Positions 11,445 through 24,180 of a stretch of 64,000 bases of DNA are shown piece by piece (position 1 is the first letter of the stretch; every line of letters begins with the position of its first letter). The notes beneath the pieces are model-generated. The model saw nothing but the letters and a program-made list of their open reading frames with translations. It was not told the DNA's origin and ran no database searches. A program made the translations under genes and the position numbers. Location of the stretch: contig JALECJ010000020.1 of assembly GCA_023515745.1 (NCBI GenBank), positions 1,302,001 to 1,366,000 of the forward strand, read 5' to 3'. This DNA is from Amoeboaphelidium protococcarum. Taxonomy: Eukaryota; Aphelidiomycota; Aphelidea.

Positions 11445-12758
11445 TCAATTCTTGGGATTATCAAGCAGGAATCTCATCATCGCCTTCACACCCAGCCACA
11501 CTTCTTCACATGTTGGCTCGATATACTTCGCGGGTAGAATGAAACCATAACGCCCGGTATCACGCAACTCCCACGTGAAACCAATGGCACCAATCTTCTC
11601 CGTCATATAGTCATCAAAGCCACCGGTAACAGGATAGAGACCGGCGGATTTTTAAGACTTGTACCTAGAACCGTCCTGGTGTGAGGCAATAGCATCTCTG
11701 ATACTATCTCCCAACTATTTGTTGTACTTTTCATCAGGGTGATCATCCATAGTGTATCCATATGGACGCATAATCAACTGTCCATAAGAATGCAAATCAA
11801 CACCCACAGTAACATTTCTTCCCTCTTGAATCAGACCAGTCAAAAACTTTTAAATCGCAGCCACCTCCGGCTCAGATCCAGCAGATGGACCCATATACGT
11901 ATCAGACCATGGAGATCTAGATGAGCCACCATTACCCCAAAACACATCAAAATTACGATTGAGATCAACTCCAAACGATCTGTCACGGTTGGCGCGACGA
12001 TTCTTTCTCCACATTCGGCGCTGAGTACGAGCAAATTCATACCCATCCGGATTGATGTGAAATGCTATGGCAAATTCATAATGCTGCAAAAATTCTGTTA
12101 CCAGCTCATCACCAGAGTTGTACATATCAGCAATGCTTCTAATGATGTAAGAGGCCACATGAGAGCTTATAAACTCTCTGGCATGGATACCGCCAGACAT
12201 CCAGATTACATTATTCGCTGCGGAACCAGTCTCGCTGCTAAAACGAACCACCTTTATATCACGGCCTTCATGGGATTATCCAATTGAGGAAATTGAAGCT
12301 GAAGGACATCCGCTAATCCAAGACTTTATGGAAGCAGTCATATGATCGAAAGAGTGATAATTCTTGAACCAATCAGCATCATCAGGAGCGAACATCTCTC
12401 GAAAAGCCAGCTTTTCCATTGATATCAGATCAGACAATTCAGCAGAGTCAGTAAGGATTCGACAGTCTGAAGGCGGCTAAATTTCACCATTTGCAGATGT
12501 GGCAAAATCCAAATCCCTACCTACTTGATATTGTTCATTAGACCATATATCAACCGGCGAGTGATCCAGCTGGTTGATGGCTTCTTGATCCTCCACCCAT
12601 GTCTTCAACGCATGCGCAGCCTTCTCATCACTCAATGGACAACGATACACCTAAAGCGGCTGTACATGATCGTTTTACATAAGTGGATGCTAAATTAAAC
12701 TGGCACCAGCAGCGATAGCCGTTAAAGCTACCAATAATAAATGATTAGCGATAACCAT
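11445..12758 (-). CDS. Secreted zinc carboxypeptidase (M14, A/B type)
   Basis: A 437-residue secreted metallocarboxypeptidase. A signal peptide (MVIANHLLLVALTAIAAGAS) leads into a propeptide (about 20-150), then the catalytic domain. Zinc ligands are in HAREF (His about 192, Glu about 195) and the later HSYGQLI; substrate-binding NRNFDVFW-type and the catalytic Glu in GFTWELRDTG (about 396) are intact. Such enzymes remove C-terminal residues from extracellular or vacuolar peptides. Length and order match procarboxypeptidases. It is followed downstream on the same strand by the PP4 gene, 257 bp away, with no sign of co-regulation. Confidence 0.93.
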
Positions 12759-13339
12759 ACTTAAAACAATAGTATTACTGAATCGAAAAATAACAATGAG
12801 CCGGAGGAATTGTGAAAAGAATCACGACTGTCGGAGGGACTGAAACGCGTTTCAATTTGATCGTTAAAATCTTCAATTGTTCGTTTCATAAAATTGAATT
12901 TTCAATGCACTTTATTAATGTACTTTTTTTAATTCAAGTCATTACCAATTTATTATTGCATTTAATGCTGTAGATATTAACATAGTAGTTTTTCTGTAAC
13001 TACCAATTTGCGTATACTCAGTGGGATGAAGAGTCGTTCAGAGCCACGAACCGTAACATATTGAGCGAAGGCGTCTCATTTGAAAGCGGCCATTCACCTC
13101 GCTATGTCAACCATACAAATACAATACTTGATAGCTGTCTGCAATGTTACGAATCGATAATGCCGAATTATTAGCTTTCATAAAGCAACTACATAATTGC
13201 GACACAATCACATCTTAATTGAATGATCTCACTTCGATTACTCAACTAAGATGCCAGTTACTCATATGCGTTAGACTGAAATGTTTAAGCCATGATAAAA
13301 TGTGAAAGCTTAGTAAAAACTAGTTTAATTAAGATTGGT
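12759..13339. other. Intergenic region without a confident gene
   Basis: About 580 bp between two genes on the minus strand: the 3' region of the enolase-phosphatase side and the promoter of the carboxypeptidase. A + strand open frame from an ATG near 12969 to a TGA near 13226 (about 85 codons) has fairly protein-like composition but no recognisable motif, and such frames are expected by chance when TGA is the only stop. Confidence 0.45.
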
Positions 13340-14474
<1,135 letters not shown>

Positions 14475-15116
14475 ATGGCATTCTCTCAATCTGATCCTAA
14501 GAATAACAGTAACAATGGTACCGGTCTGCAAGAGGCGCGCCAGATGAATATACTGCCAAAGACAATGGAAGAGAAAGACAACAGTCTGTTCACAATGGGA
14601 TAGTAAAATATAATGCCTCAGCTCTAACTCCAGTCCATGATCTAATCTCCTCTGATGCTGGGTAATAACATTGGGTCATAACAATAGTCGAATAATGTAA
14701 ACTCGTCAATTCTGCCAGATTTTGGATAAGGTCACAATTTGCTGAACGGATTTAATTCCCAGTTGCCAATACCTGGTGTTTCAAACTCTTAGCCTCCTCT
14801 ACTGTTGTCACACATGCAAAAATCTAAACGCAATTCTGTGACGCGTAGTGAAGATGCTCAGCAGCGAAAGAGGCGCCTCTCTCACCGTGAAGTCGAAAAG
14901 AGACGCCGTGAACACATTAATGAAGCCATCTCGAAGATATGTGCTCTGATCAAGCTCACAGATGATGGTGAAACTAAAAACAAAGGTGAAGTGCTGGATG
15001 GAGCAGTCATTTTCATTGAAAAGATGCTGAAATAGGACAAAGACCAGAAGGAGCGCATAAGTAGGTTGGAAACTGAATTGGAAAAGCTCAAAGCTTGTAA
15101 TAAAGATTCCCGTTGA
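14475..15116 (+). CDS. bHLH (USF/Cbf1-like) transcription factor
   Basis: A 213-residue protein with a Gln/Asn-rich N-terminal half (many glutamines as TAA/TAG) and a C-terminal bHLH domain at about 133-190. The basic region reads LSHREVEKRRREHINEAI with His, Glu and Arg in the class B spacing that contacts the CACGTG E-box, followed by helix 1 (ISKICALI), a loop and helix 2 (KGEVLDGAVIFIEKML), then a short leucine-zipper-like coiled coil (LETELEKLKA). This resembles the USF/Cbf1 group. Target genes cannot be inferred. The protein ends at TGA 15114 directly after the coil. Confidence 0.88.
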
Positions 15117-15393
15117 TTAGGACTTTGTTCTTATGATCCATCTAGACTACACCGGTTTGTATAATAAATAAAAGTAGCATGTAAAATACATCTTCTTTAC
15201 TTACACTTGGCTTTCTCTTAGAGGGACGCGTGAATTTTCTTCAGTCTGCGAAATCAAAAGACATCGCGCTGGTCTGATTCAGTCGTAGGATGACTCGACT
15301 CGAAACAACGTTGTCACACTTTATGGTCAGACAGTACGTCATAACTCTTCTTTCTCCTACATACAATTACTTTCATTGAATACTTTGTGTAAG

Positions 15394-16660
15394 ATGCCAG
15401 ATAATACTTTGTTAGGAAAAGCGCCTTCAGTGAAGAATGTTCCCATAAAGACTCAGTTTGGGATCAATGATTCTAGTTTGAATCCTGTGAAAAACGATCA
15501 AAGTAAGACATTTTGCAATGATGCCAAGTATATAACTTCGCTATCACTATGTAGGCATAAGCTAAGGCTTAGAAAGCAATTACTCTTCTGACTACATTGA
15601 AGAGCCTGACGCTTCTGTGCTGGCAGGACTAGAATAACAGGACCCGGCTTTTGCTCTGCCTAACAGATCAGACAGTTTCAGCGACTCTAATCCATATCAA
15701 CCGTTGATGGAAGATTAGCAGCAGATTTCGGTCGATGAAAGATTGCCAGCTTAGAATGATTGTGATAATAACGCTGGAAAGAGCGAGTCGATTGTTAGTC
15801 AATCTAGCTATGTGCCGGTGACATTTGAGCGTCCTGTTGCCAATGTTGATCAGAAGATTATGTATCCTGGGAAAGCGCGTTTTAACACTGCTCCAGATAA
15901 GTACCATCCTGAAGGTACTCCAAAGTCTCCACAAAATCGCTCTGTATTGCAGTAGCACGTTGATTTCTTTGATCGTAACAAGGATGGTATAATCACACCA
16001 TTGGAGACTTTTGCTGGATTCCGTGCCTTGGGCTATCATTGGTTTTGGGCCGTGTTGGCCATGTTTGTCATTCACTCTGGCTTCAGCCCTGTGTGTAATA
16101 ACAGCTGGTGGCCAATTGATCCATTCTTCAGAATTTGGACTGAGAAGATTCATAAAGGCAAACATGGCTCCGATACTGGCACTTATGATAATGAAGGCCG
16201 CTTCATCCCTCAGAAGTTTGAGGAGATTTTCAGCAAGTGGGATGTTGATCGCAGAAATGCTTTGAATCATTGGCAGTTGTGGCAGATGGCTTCCGACTTG
16301 AAGTGTGTTAACGACTTTTTTGGCTGGTTTGCTGCTCGTTTCGAGTGGTTTGCCGTGTGGCTGCTCTGTGCTGATGAGAATGGCTATGTGACGAGAGAGT
16401 AGGTACGCGGTATCTTTGATGGTTCTCTGTTCTATCGCATCGAAGCTGAACGCAAGAGAGAATTGGAATAAAGACGCCGTCAGTACATTGATGCTTTTGA
16501 GCAAAAGATCAGTCAAGCTAGCCAAAAGCTTCATCAGATCAAGAATGAAGGCTAGCAACTGGCCAAGAAGATGAAATCAAACAACAATGATGATTAATTG
16601 CGTCAACGTCCCGTTCCTCAGTATGAAGTCGTTTAAGAGACTTATGTGCGTCCACTATGA
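15394..16660 (+). CDS. Caleosin (peroxygenase of lipid droplets)
   Basis: A 404-residue caleosin in two exons (15394-15502, 15555-16660) with a 52-nt GTAAG..TAG intron. After a disordered N-terminus of about 180 residues comes the caleosin domain: QQHVDFFDRNKDGIITP (one EF-hand calcium loop), TFAGFRALGYHW, a hydrophobic segment with a modest proline region that would enter the droplet surface, HKGKHGSDTGTYDNEGRF, KFEEIFSKWDVD, NDFFGWFAARFEW and VRGIFDGSLFYRIE. Caleosins are haem-containing peroxygenases that act on unsaturated fatty acids at oil bodies in plants, algae and fungi. The C-terminus adds a Lys/Gln-rich coiled tail. A dispersed clue to oil storage together with the TGL-type lipase at 37-39 kb. 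Confidence 0.92.
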
Positions 16661-16890
16661 TTAAATATGAATTGCTAATGAATTGAATACGTTTATATCG
16701 AATCGCTTAACTGATTTTTAGTTTACGCTTTCATTCATAGCATTCCATCGCATTGACACGTCAGCGCACGATTGTCGGTGTTGATTTCATCACGATTGAA
16801 AGCGACACATCGGCCGTTTGCTCATCATTATGTTTCTTGTCATTTCACAGGCATAAAATATAACTGCGATTATCCAAGTCAAGACGCGAC

Positions 16891-17415
16891 ATGGAGAACA
16901 GTCAACTTTGCGATTGGATCGATTCAACGTTTCCTCTAAGCAGCGGAAATTTAACCTCAGATGCTCATTCTAGTGAAACGTGCCTCCTGAGTAATTTTCT
17001 AGATGATGATTGTCAATAAAATCATCATGAACATCCTCACGAAATGGGCGCGATGTAAAGTTCATTGCAATCTGGCGGCGTAGATATTAATGGCCATAGT
17101 AAACGTTAACGGCGCGTGACTGCTACTTCTGGAACAACTTCATCATCCGTGTATCGAATGCATAACAGTAGCACCTCTCCTGAGGATGTGATTGAAGGGC
17201 GGAATGAGCGCAGACGCGAGCGAAACCGTTTGGCTGCCAGAAAGTCGCGTGAGAAACGTCTGTCTTACATTGCCGAACTAGAAGGCTAGGTGGAGAGATA
17301 CAGACATGAAGTTGCAATGCTATCGCTCAAGTTACAAAGTACTCAGTAAGATTTGCTGTTCACTCGTCAGTAGTTGTAGATGGTATCTGCCCATTCTCAA
17401 AATGGCCATTCGTGA
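16891..17415 (+). CDS. bZIP transcription factor
   Basis: A 174-residue protein. The N-terminal half is Ser/His-rich and likely an activation or regulatory region. The basic region at about 105-125 contains ERNRLAARKSREKR, where the N-x7-R signature (Asn then Ala-Ala-x-Lys-Ser-Arg) matches the canonical DNA-contacting bZIP pattern, and is followed by a leucine zipper (IAELEGQVERYRHEVAMLSL and on) with heptad hydrophobics. Such factors bind ACGT-core or CRE sites as dimers. It could answer stress or nutrient signals but nothing in the sequence specifies which. Sits between the caleosin and a LEA2-domain gene, all on the + strand. Confidence 0.9.
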
Positions 17416-17809
17416 AGTTCATTTCGCCGCCTGATTGTTTGCACTAATTGCATTTGCACATTACCTCGTCGTTGATTATACAATATATACAGTATATGTG
17501 AAAATTGTTGTTGAATAAATGTATTTGCATTTTGATCAAACTTCCACTTTCCTGCTACATGTACTCACTATCTGGATACAGATAAGATACTATTTTGGCG
17601 AATCAGAGCCGGAATAGGAAACAAGTGTGACCATTTCTGTCGCACGCGCGGTTTTCTTAATGTTTTGATTTGCCAAGACAATCTAGATCGATACTCATTA
17701 CACGTCAACCTTCTTCTTCCTCTTCTCTGAATTAGTGTACAAGAAATTAACTAGATATCTTGATAGTAGTTTGTTTACCTAATACATTATAATTATAATA
17801 GTTTAAAGT

Positions 17810-18559
17810 ATGAATATGAATTCTCAAGAGTAGTTGTATTAGCAGTAGTAGTAATAGGACGTTTATCAGCCTCCGTAGATCTAGACATATCCATAGCAGA
17901 GCTATAATGTGCAAGATCTTGATCATGAGCGAAATAGTCTATCCAAAGCGAAATCTAAGCCTTTCTTCTGCTGCTGCAATACCGTGTTTAGTTGTGTGTG
18001 TTGCCTTATCATCACCGTGCTACTCCTCGCTGGCCTTGGAGTGCTGCTGTATTTTATTTTCCGAATTCCTGATATCAGTAATATCAATATGGCTGCGCGT
18101 CAGAATGCTGATGGAAGTGGTCCTGTGGTCATTAGTGGTACAAATCCGATTAATGTCGGTCTACTGATGACACTCAGTGCAGACGTGAAGAGTAACAGTA
18201 TCGCGGAGTACAAGATTGATAGAGTGAATGTTGATGTCTTTGTCCGATTGAAAGATAATGGTGGGCTGTAATCTATTGGTGGTGGATATTAATCACTTAC
18301 ACTGCCCGCTATGGGAAAGACAAAGTTGGAGGTGCCTGCCACGTTGAATGCCACTGGATCACCTACTAATCCCGTGCTGTCAACCATCCTCACCTCATGT
18401 GGTCTCGGTGGCGGTAAAAATCAAATTCCTTTGCACTACAAGGTGTCAATCACCGCGTTTGGTATTATTAGGAATTTCCAAGTGTACGAGAGCGATTACA
18501 ATCTTGCATGTCCCAACTTTGCCACCACTCTGGTCTCCACTATTGGTTCAATTTTGTGA
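17810..18559 (+). CDS. Single-pass membrane protein with LEA2-like domain
   Basis: A 249-residue protein. The first 30 residues are Gln-rich (a run of TAG/TAA codons), then a Cys-rich cytoplasmic segment (PFFCCCNTVFSCVCC) leads into one transmembrane helix (about 55-75, LIITVLLLAGLGVLLYFIF). The extracytoplasmic part has the layout of the LEA2/WHy beta-sandwich domain: NPINVGLLMTLSADVKS, IDRVNVDVFV, and LPLHYKVSITAFG-like strands. This architecture resembles plant NDR1/HIN1-like and fungal vacuolar-membrane LEA2 proteins. Palmitoylation of the Cys cluster is plausible. Exact function unknown. Confidence 0.75.
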
Positions 18560-19241
18560 TTTCATTAAAAGTGTTATCTCATTTAAATACAATCTCTTCA
18601 TCAATTCATTCTTATTAAAATTGTTTGATTTTAAATTACAATTTTATCAACATGGCTCACTCCTTGTTGAAGAAACAATACCACTCGCTGTCTCAAAGTC
18701 GATCATGTTTACTCTAAATCTTTTATATAACGTGAATGGATTGCCAACACGCGGACAGTTTTACCAATACTGAACATTTCAGTTCATTTTTCAGGCTGCT
18801 TTAGAGTTGAGTTTCGTAGACGTGCGCATTGGAATGATTTGAATTAAAATGTAACATGTTAGTGAGATAAGACAATGTCAATTTAGAGTGGAGGAGAACT
18901 CATCATGACGTTGACTGAAATCATTGACTATTCAAAAAGCAAGTTATAGAACTTAAGTGCGACAGAGCTGTTGTGCTGGATATCGATTGTACTTGCCAAG
19001 TCGTTTTAATAGAGGTGTACGACAAACTAACGATGAATTATTGTATTCTAGACGAGTATAAACACGCTTCAACGCGCGGATCAACTGCCAGACATTATTG
19101 GTAACCATTTTGAAATTGAAAGAGCAATAAGGATATATAAGAATTCAAATTGAATTTATAACAAGAGTCATCAGTGTAAAATAAAATCAAATAGGATAAA
19201 ACATTTAAATTCAAATCAAGTTTTCATTTCAAATCAAGCCA
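18560..19241. other. Intergenic, no gene seen
   Basis: About 680 AT-rich bases following the LEA2-domain gene and preceding the decayed locus. Only short open frames without motifs occur on either strand. An ATG near 18904 opens a 40-codon frame with no further support. Confidence 0.5.
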
Positions 19242-20330
19242 TCATGGGCGTCCTTAGAATAAAAGTCCTTCTCATCGTCTTTATCCAAAATTTACACAGG
19301 ATGCAAATCATACCATTGATTTTCGCTGCGAGGCATTGTTCTATGGAATATGTTTTTCGCTGCGAGGCATTGTTCTATGGAATATGTCATTCAACGAAAT
19401 CACCATAGCCTTGAAGAAATTAAGCGCTTCAGCATAGCCAGCAGCGCGCTTCAGGCTTTCAAGTGAGCATACATCCGTGAACAGCCTATCAGATCTGAAC
19501 TGGGACACGCGATTTAAGCTCAGATTATCATTCCCATTGCGAACCTTCTTCAGGAAATCTATCACATTGGTACACTGCACGAAGCGCAAAAATTGATGCA
19601 TCACTTTTCCATCAAACTCGCAGTCAAAGTACGCCAGATGGGTAAACGTGCCACAGCAGTCCATAAGAACATCAAAATTATCAGAAAAGCCAGCAGCAGT
19701 ATTCCAAATCAAAACCAAATTCTTGGTGACGCCAGGCTAGAGACTTTTCTTCAACTTCACTGCACCTTCTTTAACTCTCGCCAGTCCTTGTCACCAATGA
19801 TATTTCTGCTCAGCTTGCTCTGGTGGATGAACAGATACCTGTCTTTCGAGGCTTCAATCTTAATATCCAACACCTGTTGCATATGAGCATTTAAAGCATC
19901 CAAGTGATTTTACGCCGCAACAGCAGGCCCAGTTTCAGAGCACGGCGAGACACGAGCAACGGCAAAGTATTCATTATGCTGGAGATGATGAGGCATCATT
20001 CCAAACATTAACAAATCCTTGTGGATAGTATACTCTTATTTCTATCCACCTTGCCAATTTGCTTCTTTTAGGAAGAAATACTTCCTACCATCAACCACAA
20101 GTCACAGCTGCTTATCCTCGGCATTTGGCTTCAACGAGCGCATGTAGCTCTCCAAATGCGTCTCTAGTAGAGACTGAGGACACTCACCGATATCTCCGCC
20201 TTGTTAACTTCTGGCAATAAACCTTTCCAATCTTTGACGAAAGTACAAGGTGGAGTTGCCATAGTAGCATTTAACATATTAGAATGAAATTTAGCCATCA
20301 TCTTCGACATCTTTAGCCTACAAATCCTGG
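19242..20330 (-). pseudogene. Decayed gene of unknown family, copy A
   Basis: On the minus strand an about 330-codon reading frame is recognisable by continuity of protein-like sequence, but it is broken in at least four places. There is a 14-bp insertion near 20183-20196 (GTGAGTGTCCTCAG), after which the frame resumes; an in-frame TGA at 20102-20104; a 1-nt-type frameshift near 19757-19772; and a 34-bp tandem duplication at 19321-19388 that shifts the last about 35 codons. Intact pieces include LVLIWNTAAGFSDNF and ALNFFKAMVISLNDIFHRTM. No known domain recognised. Similar 3' sequence recurs at 20336-20452, so the family was tandemly duplicated before decay. An active gene with sequencing errors is the alternative, less likely with this many lesions. 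Confidence 0.65.
19321..19388 (-). repeat. 34-bp tandem duplication inside pseudogene copy A
   Basis: Two perfect adjacent copies of a 34-bp unit (19321-19354 and 19355-19388), starting TTTCGCTGCG. Because 34 is not a multiple of three it changes the frame of the pseudogene's 3' end. Copy B at 20.38 kb has only one unit, so the duplication is a later, private event. Confidence 0.9.
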
Positions 20331-20335
20331 TCGCC

Positions 20336-20452
20336 TTTATCCAAAATTTACACAGGATGCAAATTAGATCATTGATTATCGTTGGGTGGCATAGTTCTAT
20401 GGAATATGTCATTCAACAATATCACCATGGCATTGAAGAAATTTAGCACTTC
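20336..20452 (-). pseudogene. Truncated second copy (B) of the same gene's 3' end
   Basis: A segment of about 117 bp nearly identical in pattern to 19278-19432: both read CTTTATCCAAAATTTACACA, then the same order of codons through NDIFHRTM. Copy B has TGA where copy A has TGG and is cut off near 20452, upstream of which no similarity remains. It directly abuts the 5' end of copy A, as expected from an unequal tandem duplication with partial deletion. Confidence 0.7.
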
Positions 20453-20679
20453 ACTTCAAAATCATGTGCAAACAAACAATTAGAAAGGAAGAAAAACATT
20501 TACGGAAAACTTGAAGAGAAAGGTCAAAGGCTTTATTAAATATGGGGATTTTGAAAAAGGTCTGTCTCAAAAAACATGCTCCTCAAGTATTAAATGCGAT
20601 AATAATAATGAAACGCGAATATATTTTGTCAAGATTCAATATTATTAAAACTGATATGGGAATAGATAATGCAGATTAA

Positions 20680-21441
20680 TCAGTCGCTAATGAGGAAACC
20701 CACAGCATAGATAGCGATAATGATAGGATAGGCAATAAATCCCAGAATCAAGGGAAACCATCTGCTGTTAAAGAGAGTGGTAAGAAATGCCCAGATAATG
20801 ATACAGGCCATGAATATCCAACCTAGCGTGTTGGCAGATGGTGTAGGATCGAATGAGAGTGCATTAAGGACAGTACCACCCAGCAGCAGCAACCAACCTC
20901 TCCAGAACACATCAGCGCCACGGCTCAGTCCCACACTCGCTTTAGAGTCATATGGAGTACCAATGTGACTGTTGATTCCCTAAGTGCCGTCATTATACGC
21001 ACCCTTACCTCCAAATCCTCCTTAAGCACCTGGTCCACCGGGACCACCAGGACCGCCAGGACCCATGGGAAATCCAGCTTGAGGTTGCTATTACTATTGT
21101 GCCTACTGCTGCATCGATGGGGCATTTGCCATTGGTGGAGGCGCGGGCATCGGTGATTGACGCGTCTGAAACAGTCCCATAATTCCTTTGCCTTTTGCGC
21201 CGCCCATTTAGCGCTGCATTCTCCACTGTTGATATGGAGACATGCCTTACATTCCCTCTGGCCCAGGCGTGTACATTTCCTTGTATGCTGGACTGAACAT
21301 GTTGAATATGTACTTGAGCAGCACCCACAGAATCCAGAACAGCAGCAGAATGTAAGTAGCTACAAACATGCCCTCAACGTTTTCTGCGAATCCTTTAATT
21401 CCGCCAGGATTTCTTCCGCTGGAGAGTTATTTAATATCCAT
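20680..21441 (-). CDS. Multi-pass membrane protein with collagen-like linker, unknown
   Basis: A 253-residue protein: one transmembrane helix near the N-terminus (YILLLFWILWVLLKYIF), then a Met/Pro/Gln/Gly-rich linker of about 100 residues that includes a short collagen-like run (GPGGPGGPGGPG) flanked by poly-Gln, and three C-terminal transmembrane helices (WLLLLGGTVLNAL, WIFMACIIIWAFLTTLF, PLILGFIAYPIIIAIYAVGF). A FGGKGAYNDG-type Gly-rich segment joins the two parts. I do not recognise the family. The long linker may face the cytosol and phase-separate or bind SH3/GYF partners, but that is speculation. Start at 21441 is the first ATG of the frame. Confidence 0.7.
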
Positions 21442-21924
21442 TGTAATTTTGTGTTTATTCTCCGAATAGATTACTTGTATGTGGTTGGTACTAAATTAAG
21501 TTTAAGAATTCAATAAAGAATAGATTTATGAAAGTAATGTGAGCTGCCAACTTCAGATCACCTCCATGTCACGAACACGTATGCCAACTGACCAGCCTTC
21601 TACCTTTATTTATATGCAATAAATAGATTCGCCCTTCAATTTAAAGAACGCAGTTCAGAACGAAGGTGAACTTCATATATTTAAAAGCACTTCATCATTA
21701 AGTTTGAGCAGAACATTGTTGCAGAATTCCACGTTGTGATTATATCACCGCAACCAGTGATTGGTGGTTAATCAACACAATTGCGCAAAGGTAATTAAGG
21801 CAATCTGGCCATCAAATTCCATTCCATTTGTTTTCATATTCGCGTTATATACCTATGAAAATTCGGTAATAATCTGTCATATCAAGCAAAATTATCAAGT
21901 TTACTCAAATACATTCAGTGAACA
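21442..21924. other. Divergent intergenic region
   Basis: About 480 AT-rich bases between two divergent starts; expected to hold both promoters. No coding frame or repeat with support was seen. Confidence 0.5.
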
Positions 21925-24081
21925 ATGAAAACCAGTGCTTCATGTCCATATTTGCCTCGCTCCGCCATGAACATGGATGATGAAACAATGTCGAATGGTG
22001 TCTTTAATGCTACTGCCAAACCGTCGTCTGAGTCGCGTAAGAATGCTGGAATCTGGTAAAATTTTCGCGTATGGTTAGCCAAGTAATCATCCAAGTCAAA
22101 CTCTGTGAATGGTTCGAAGCTACATAAAGCGTCAAAGTTTTTCTCAAAATCCGCCATCATTGTCAAGAGTAGTAGCTATGATGTGAGCGGTGAAGAAGAT
22201 GGTTATGATCACTTGGATATGAGCAATCTAGAGCGTGTTCCTAGCTGGCGTACACCTGTGGCCGTGTAGCCGTATAATAGATTAAATTAGAGAAGGAATA
22301 CCGTGTACAATTCTAGTTCAGAGTCTCTCTCATCAGTAAAGTCGACAGGAGCTCGTTCACAGTGGGCCGACAAGATTTTTGGCAATCAGAAGGAAGCAGT
22401 ATCCTCCGATTAGTAATCAAGTACTTCTAACACGTAATTACACTCTAATGCTGGCAATAGTATTAAGGTTAAACATCATACTTCCTACTCGCTGAGTAAG
22501 CTGGACAATCCTTAATGTCGTGATGGCTAAATCAATCTTCGTCCGAAATCCAAGTCTGATGAAATTGCGATCCATGCGTCTAGTTAATACTCAAGGCGGC
22601 CTCAGACTCCTGCTTTTCCGCAATCATAATCACTGCAATAACGAAAGATTTCCACTCACTCGGTGAAGGAAACCAAGACTATCGAGTCTATATAGTGTAC
22701 TTATACCTCGTCGTCGCAATGTCTCTACTCAGCTGATGCTTCTTCCGATGCGTGTTCGCCTGGTCTCTAAAAGGATAAGCCCATTTCGCGCACCAGTGTA
22801 TCCAGTGTAAATTCTATTTTTGAAGATTACAAATCCAAGTATGAACTGCCAGTCATTGAAGGGATGATTAACTAGTATGTGCTGGTCAAGCAGATTGGAG
22901 AAGGCTCTTTCAGTAAAGTCTGGCTGGTATTTGATGTAGAGACGGAACTCTATTACGCGTGCAAGTGCATCAGTAAGAAGAAGTTGCGCAAGATGGGAAT
23001 GTGGAAAAGTGGTCCTGATCGCAAGAGAAAGTAGACTCAGGACATTACATTATCATCCACAACTGACGCTCTTTCATCTTAAGGCAATAGTAAAGCAAAA
23101 GTTTCATAGTCAACATCGATATCATCTTAATCTGCGAGTGCATTCGATTACATGAATTTTGTAAAGCATGAAATTGCTGTACTCAAGAAGCTGTCTAGAC
23201 ATCCAAATATTGCGACATTAGTAGAGACTTTGGATGATTAAAAGTATGACACGCTGTACATGGTGTTTGATCTGTGCGAATATGGCTCTGTAATGAAGTT
23301 GACTGCAAAGCCGCTAGAGTGTGTTAATTAAGTGACAGAGTCTGCATTCTCTGAGTAATTAAGTCGCCGCTACTTTCGCGATATTGTGCTTGGACTGGAG
23401 TACTTGCACAGTAAGAATATTGTGCATCGCGATCTGAAGCCAGACAACATTTTACTGAAAGCTGACAATCATGTGGTAATTGGTGATTTTGGAATATCCT
23501 TCAGCATGAGTCAAGTTGGTAATATGTCTGCGGGGAACGGTCTCTTAACGCCAGCTTTAACACCTCCAGAGTTGATAACTGATGTTAGCGTTAATTAAGC
23601 GGCACCAAAGCAAGGAGACGCCGATTTTGGAGTTGATATCTGGTCATTGGGAATAACACTCTTTGCCTTTCTGCATGGCTACGCTCCTTTCTAAGGATAG
23701 TCAGTATCTGAAATGTATAATGAAATTGCGACTTTAAACGTTTAAACTCTGTGGAATTCTCAACTTACTGCGCCATGTAAGGATTTATTGTCAAGACTGT
23801 TGTAGAAAGATTCAAAGCAGCGTATCACGCTAAGTCAAGTGAAAGTTCATCCATGGACTACTAATAATGACAGAGATCCTCTGTGTAATCATGATCCAGA
23901 TGAATATTACTGTGATGGTGAAAATCCTACTGGTATCGCACGTCTACAAGTTAGCGCGCATCAAGACAGTTTCGTATCTCAGCATGAAGTCTCCAACGCT
24001 GTAAAACCTGCAATGACTATGCTAGACAAACTACGCCTCTCAAAAACTAATACTGCTCCCATCGCTGCAAAAGATAATTGA
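21925..24081 (+). CDS. CaMKK/Ssp1/Tos3-type upstream protein kinase
   Basis: A 718-residue Ser/Thr kinase. Residues 1-310 are Ser/Gln-rich and disordered; the kinase domain runs about 315-640. The Gly loop is [12 protein letters not shown], the ATP-anchoring Lys is K347 ([12 protein letters not shown]), the catalytic loop is HRDLKPDN (about 501-508) and the magnesium loop is DFG at 521. The KKKLRKMG insertion after beta3 and a long Ser-rich insert before helix C are typical of CaMKK and of yeast Sak1/Tos3/Elm1 and fission yeast Ssp1, which activate AMPK/Snf1. The activation segment reads TPALTPPEL, like the TPAF.PPE of that family. Likely an energy-stress kinase upstream of AMPK. Confidence 0.88.
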
Positions 24082-24180
24082 GATCTTGTCCATTAGATAC
24101 TTATCGATTAAGATGATTTCTTCGTTTTCTTTTGCTTTCACCTTGTAACACCACGCGCTTCTTAAAAATATAGTGACGAA

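Noticed and set aside
12969-13226. 85-codon + strand frame in the carboxypeptidase/enolase-phosphatase gap
   Set aside because: Composition is protein-like but no motif or homologue recognised; kept only as a note in the gap entry.
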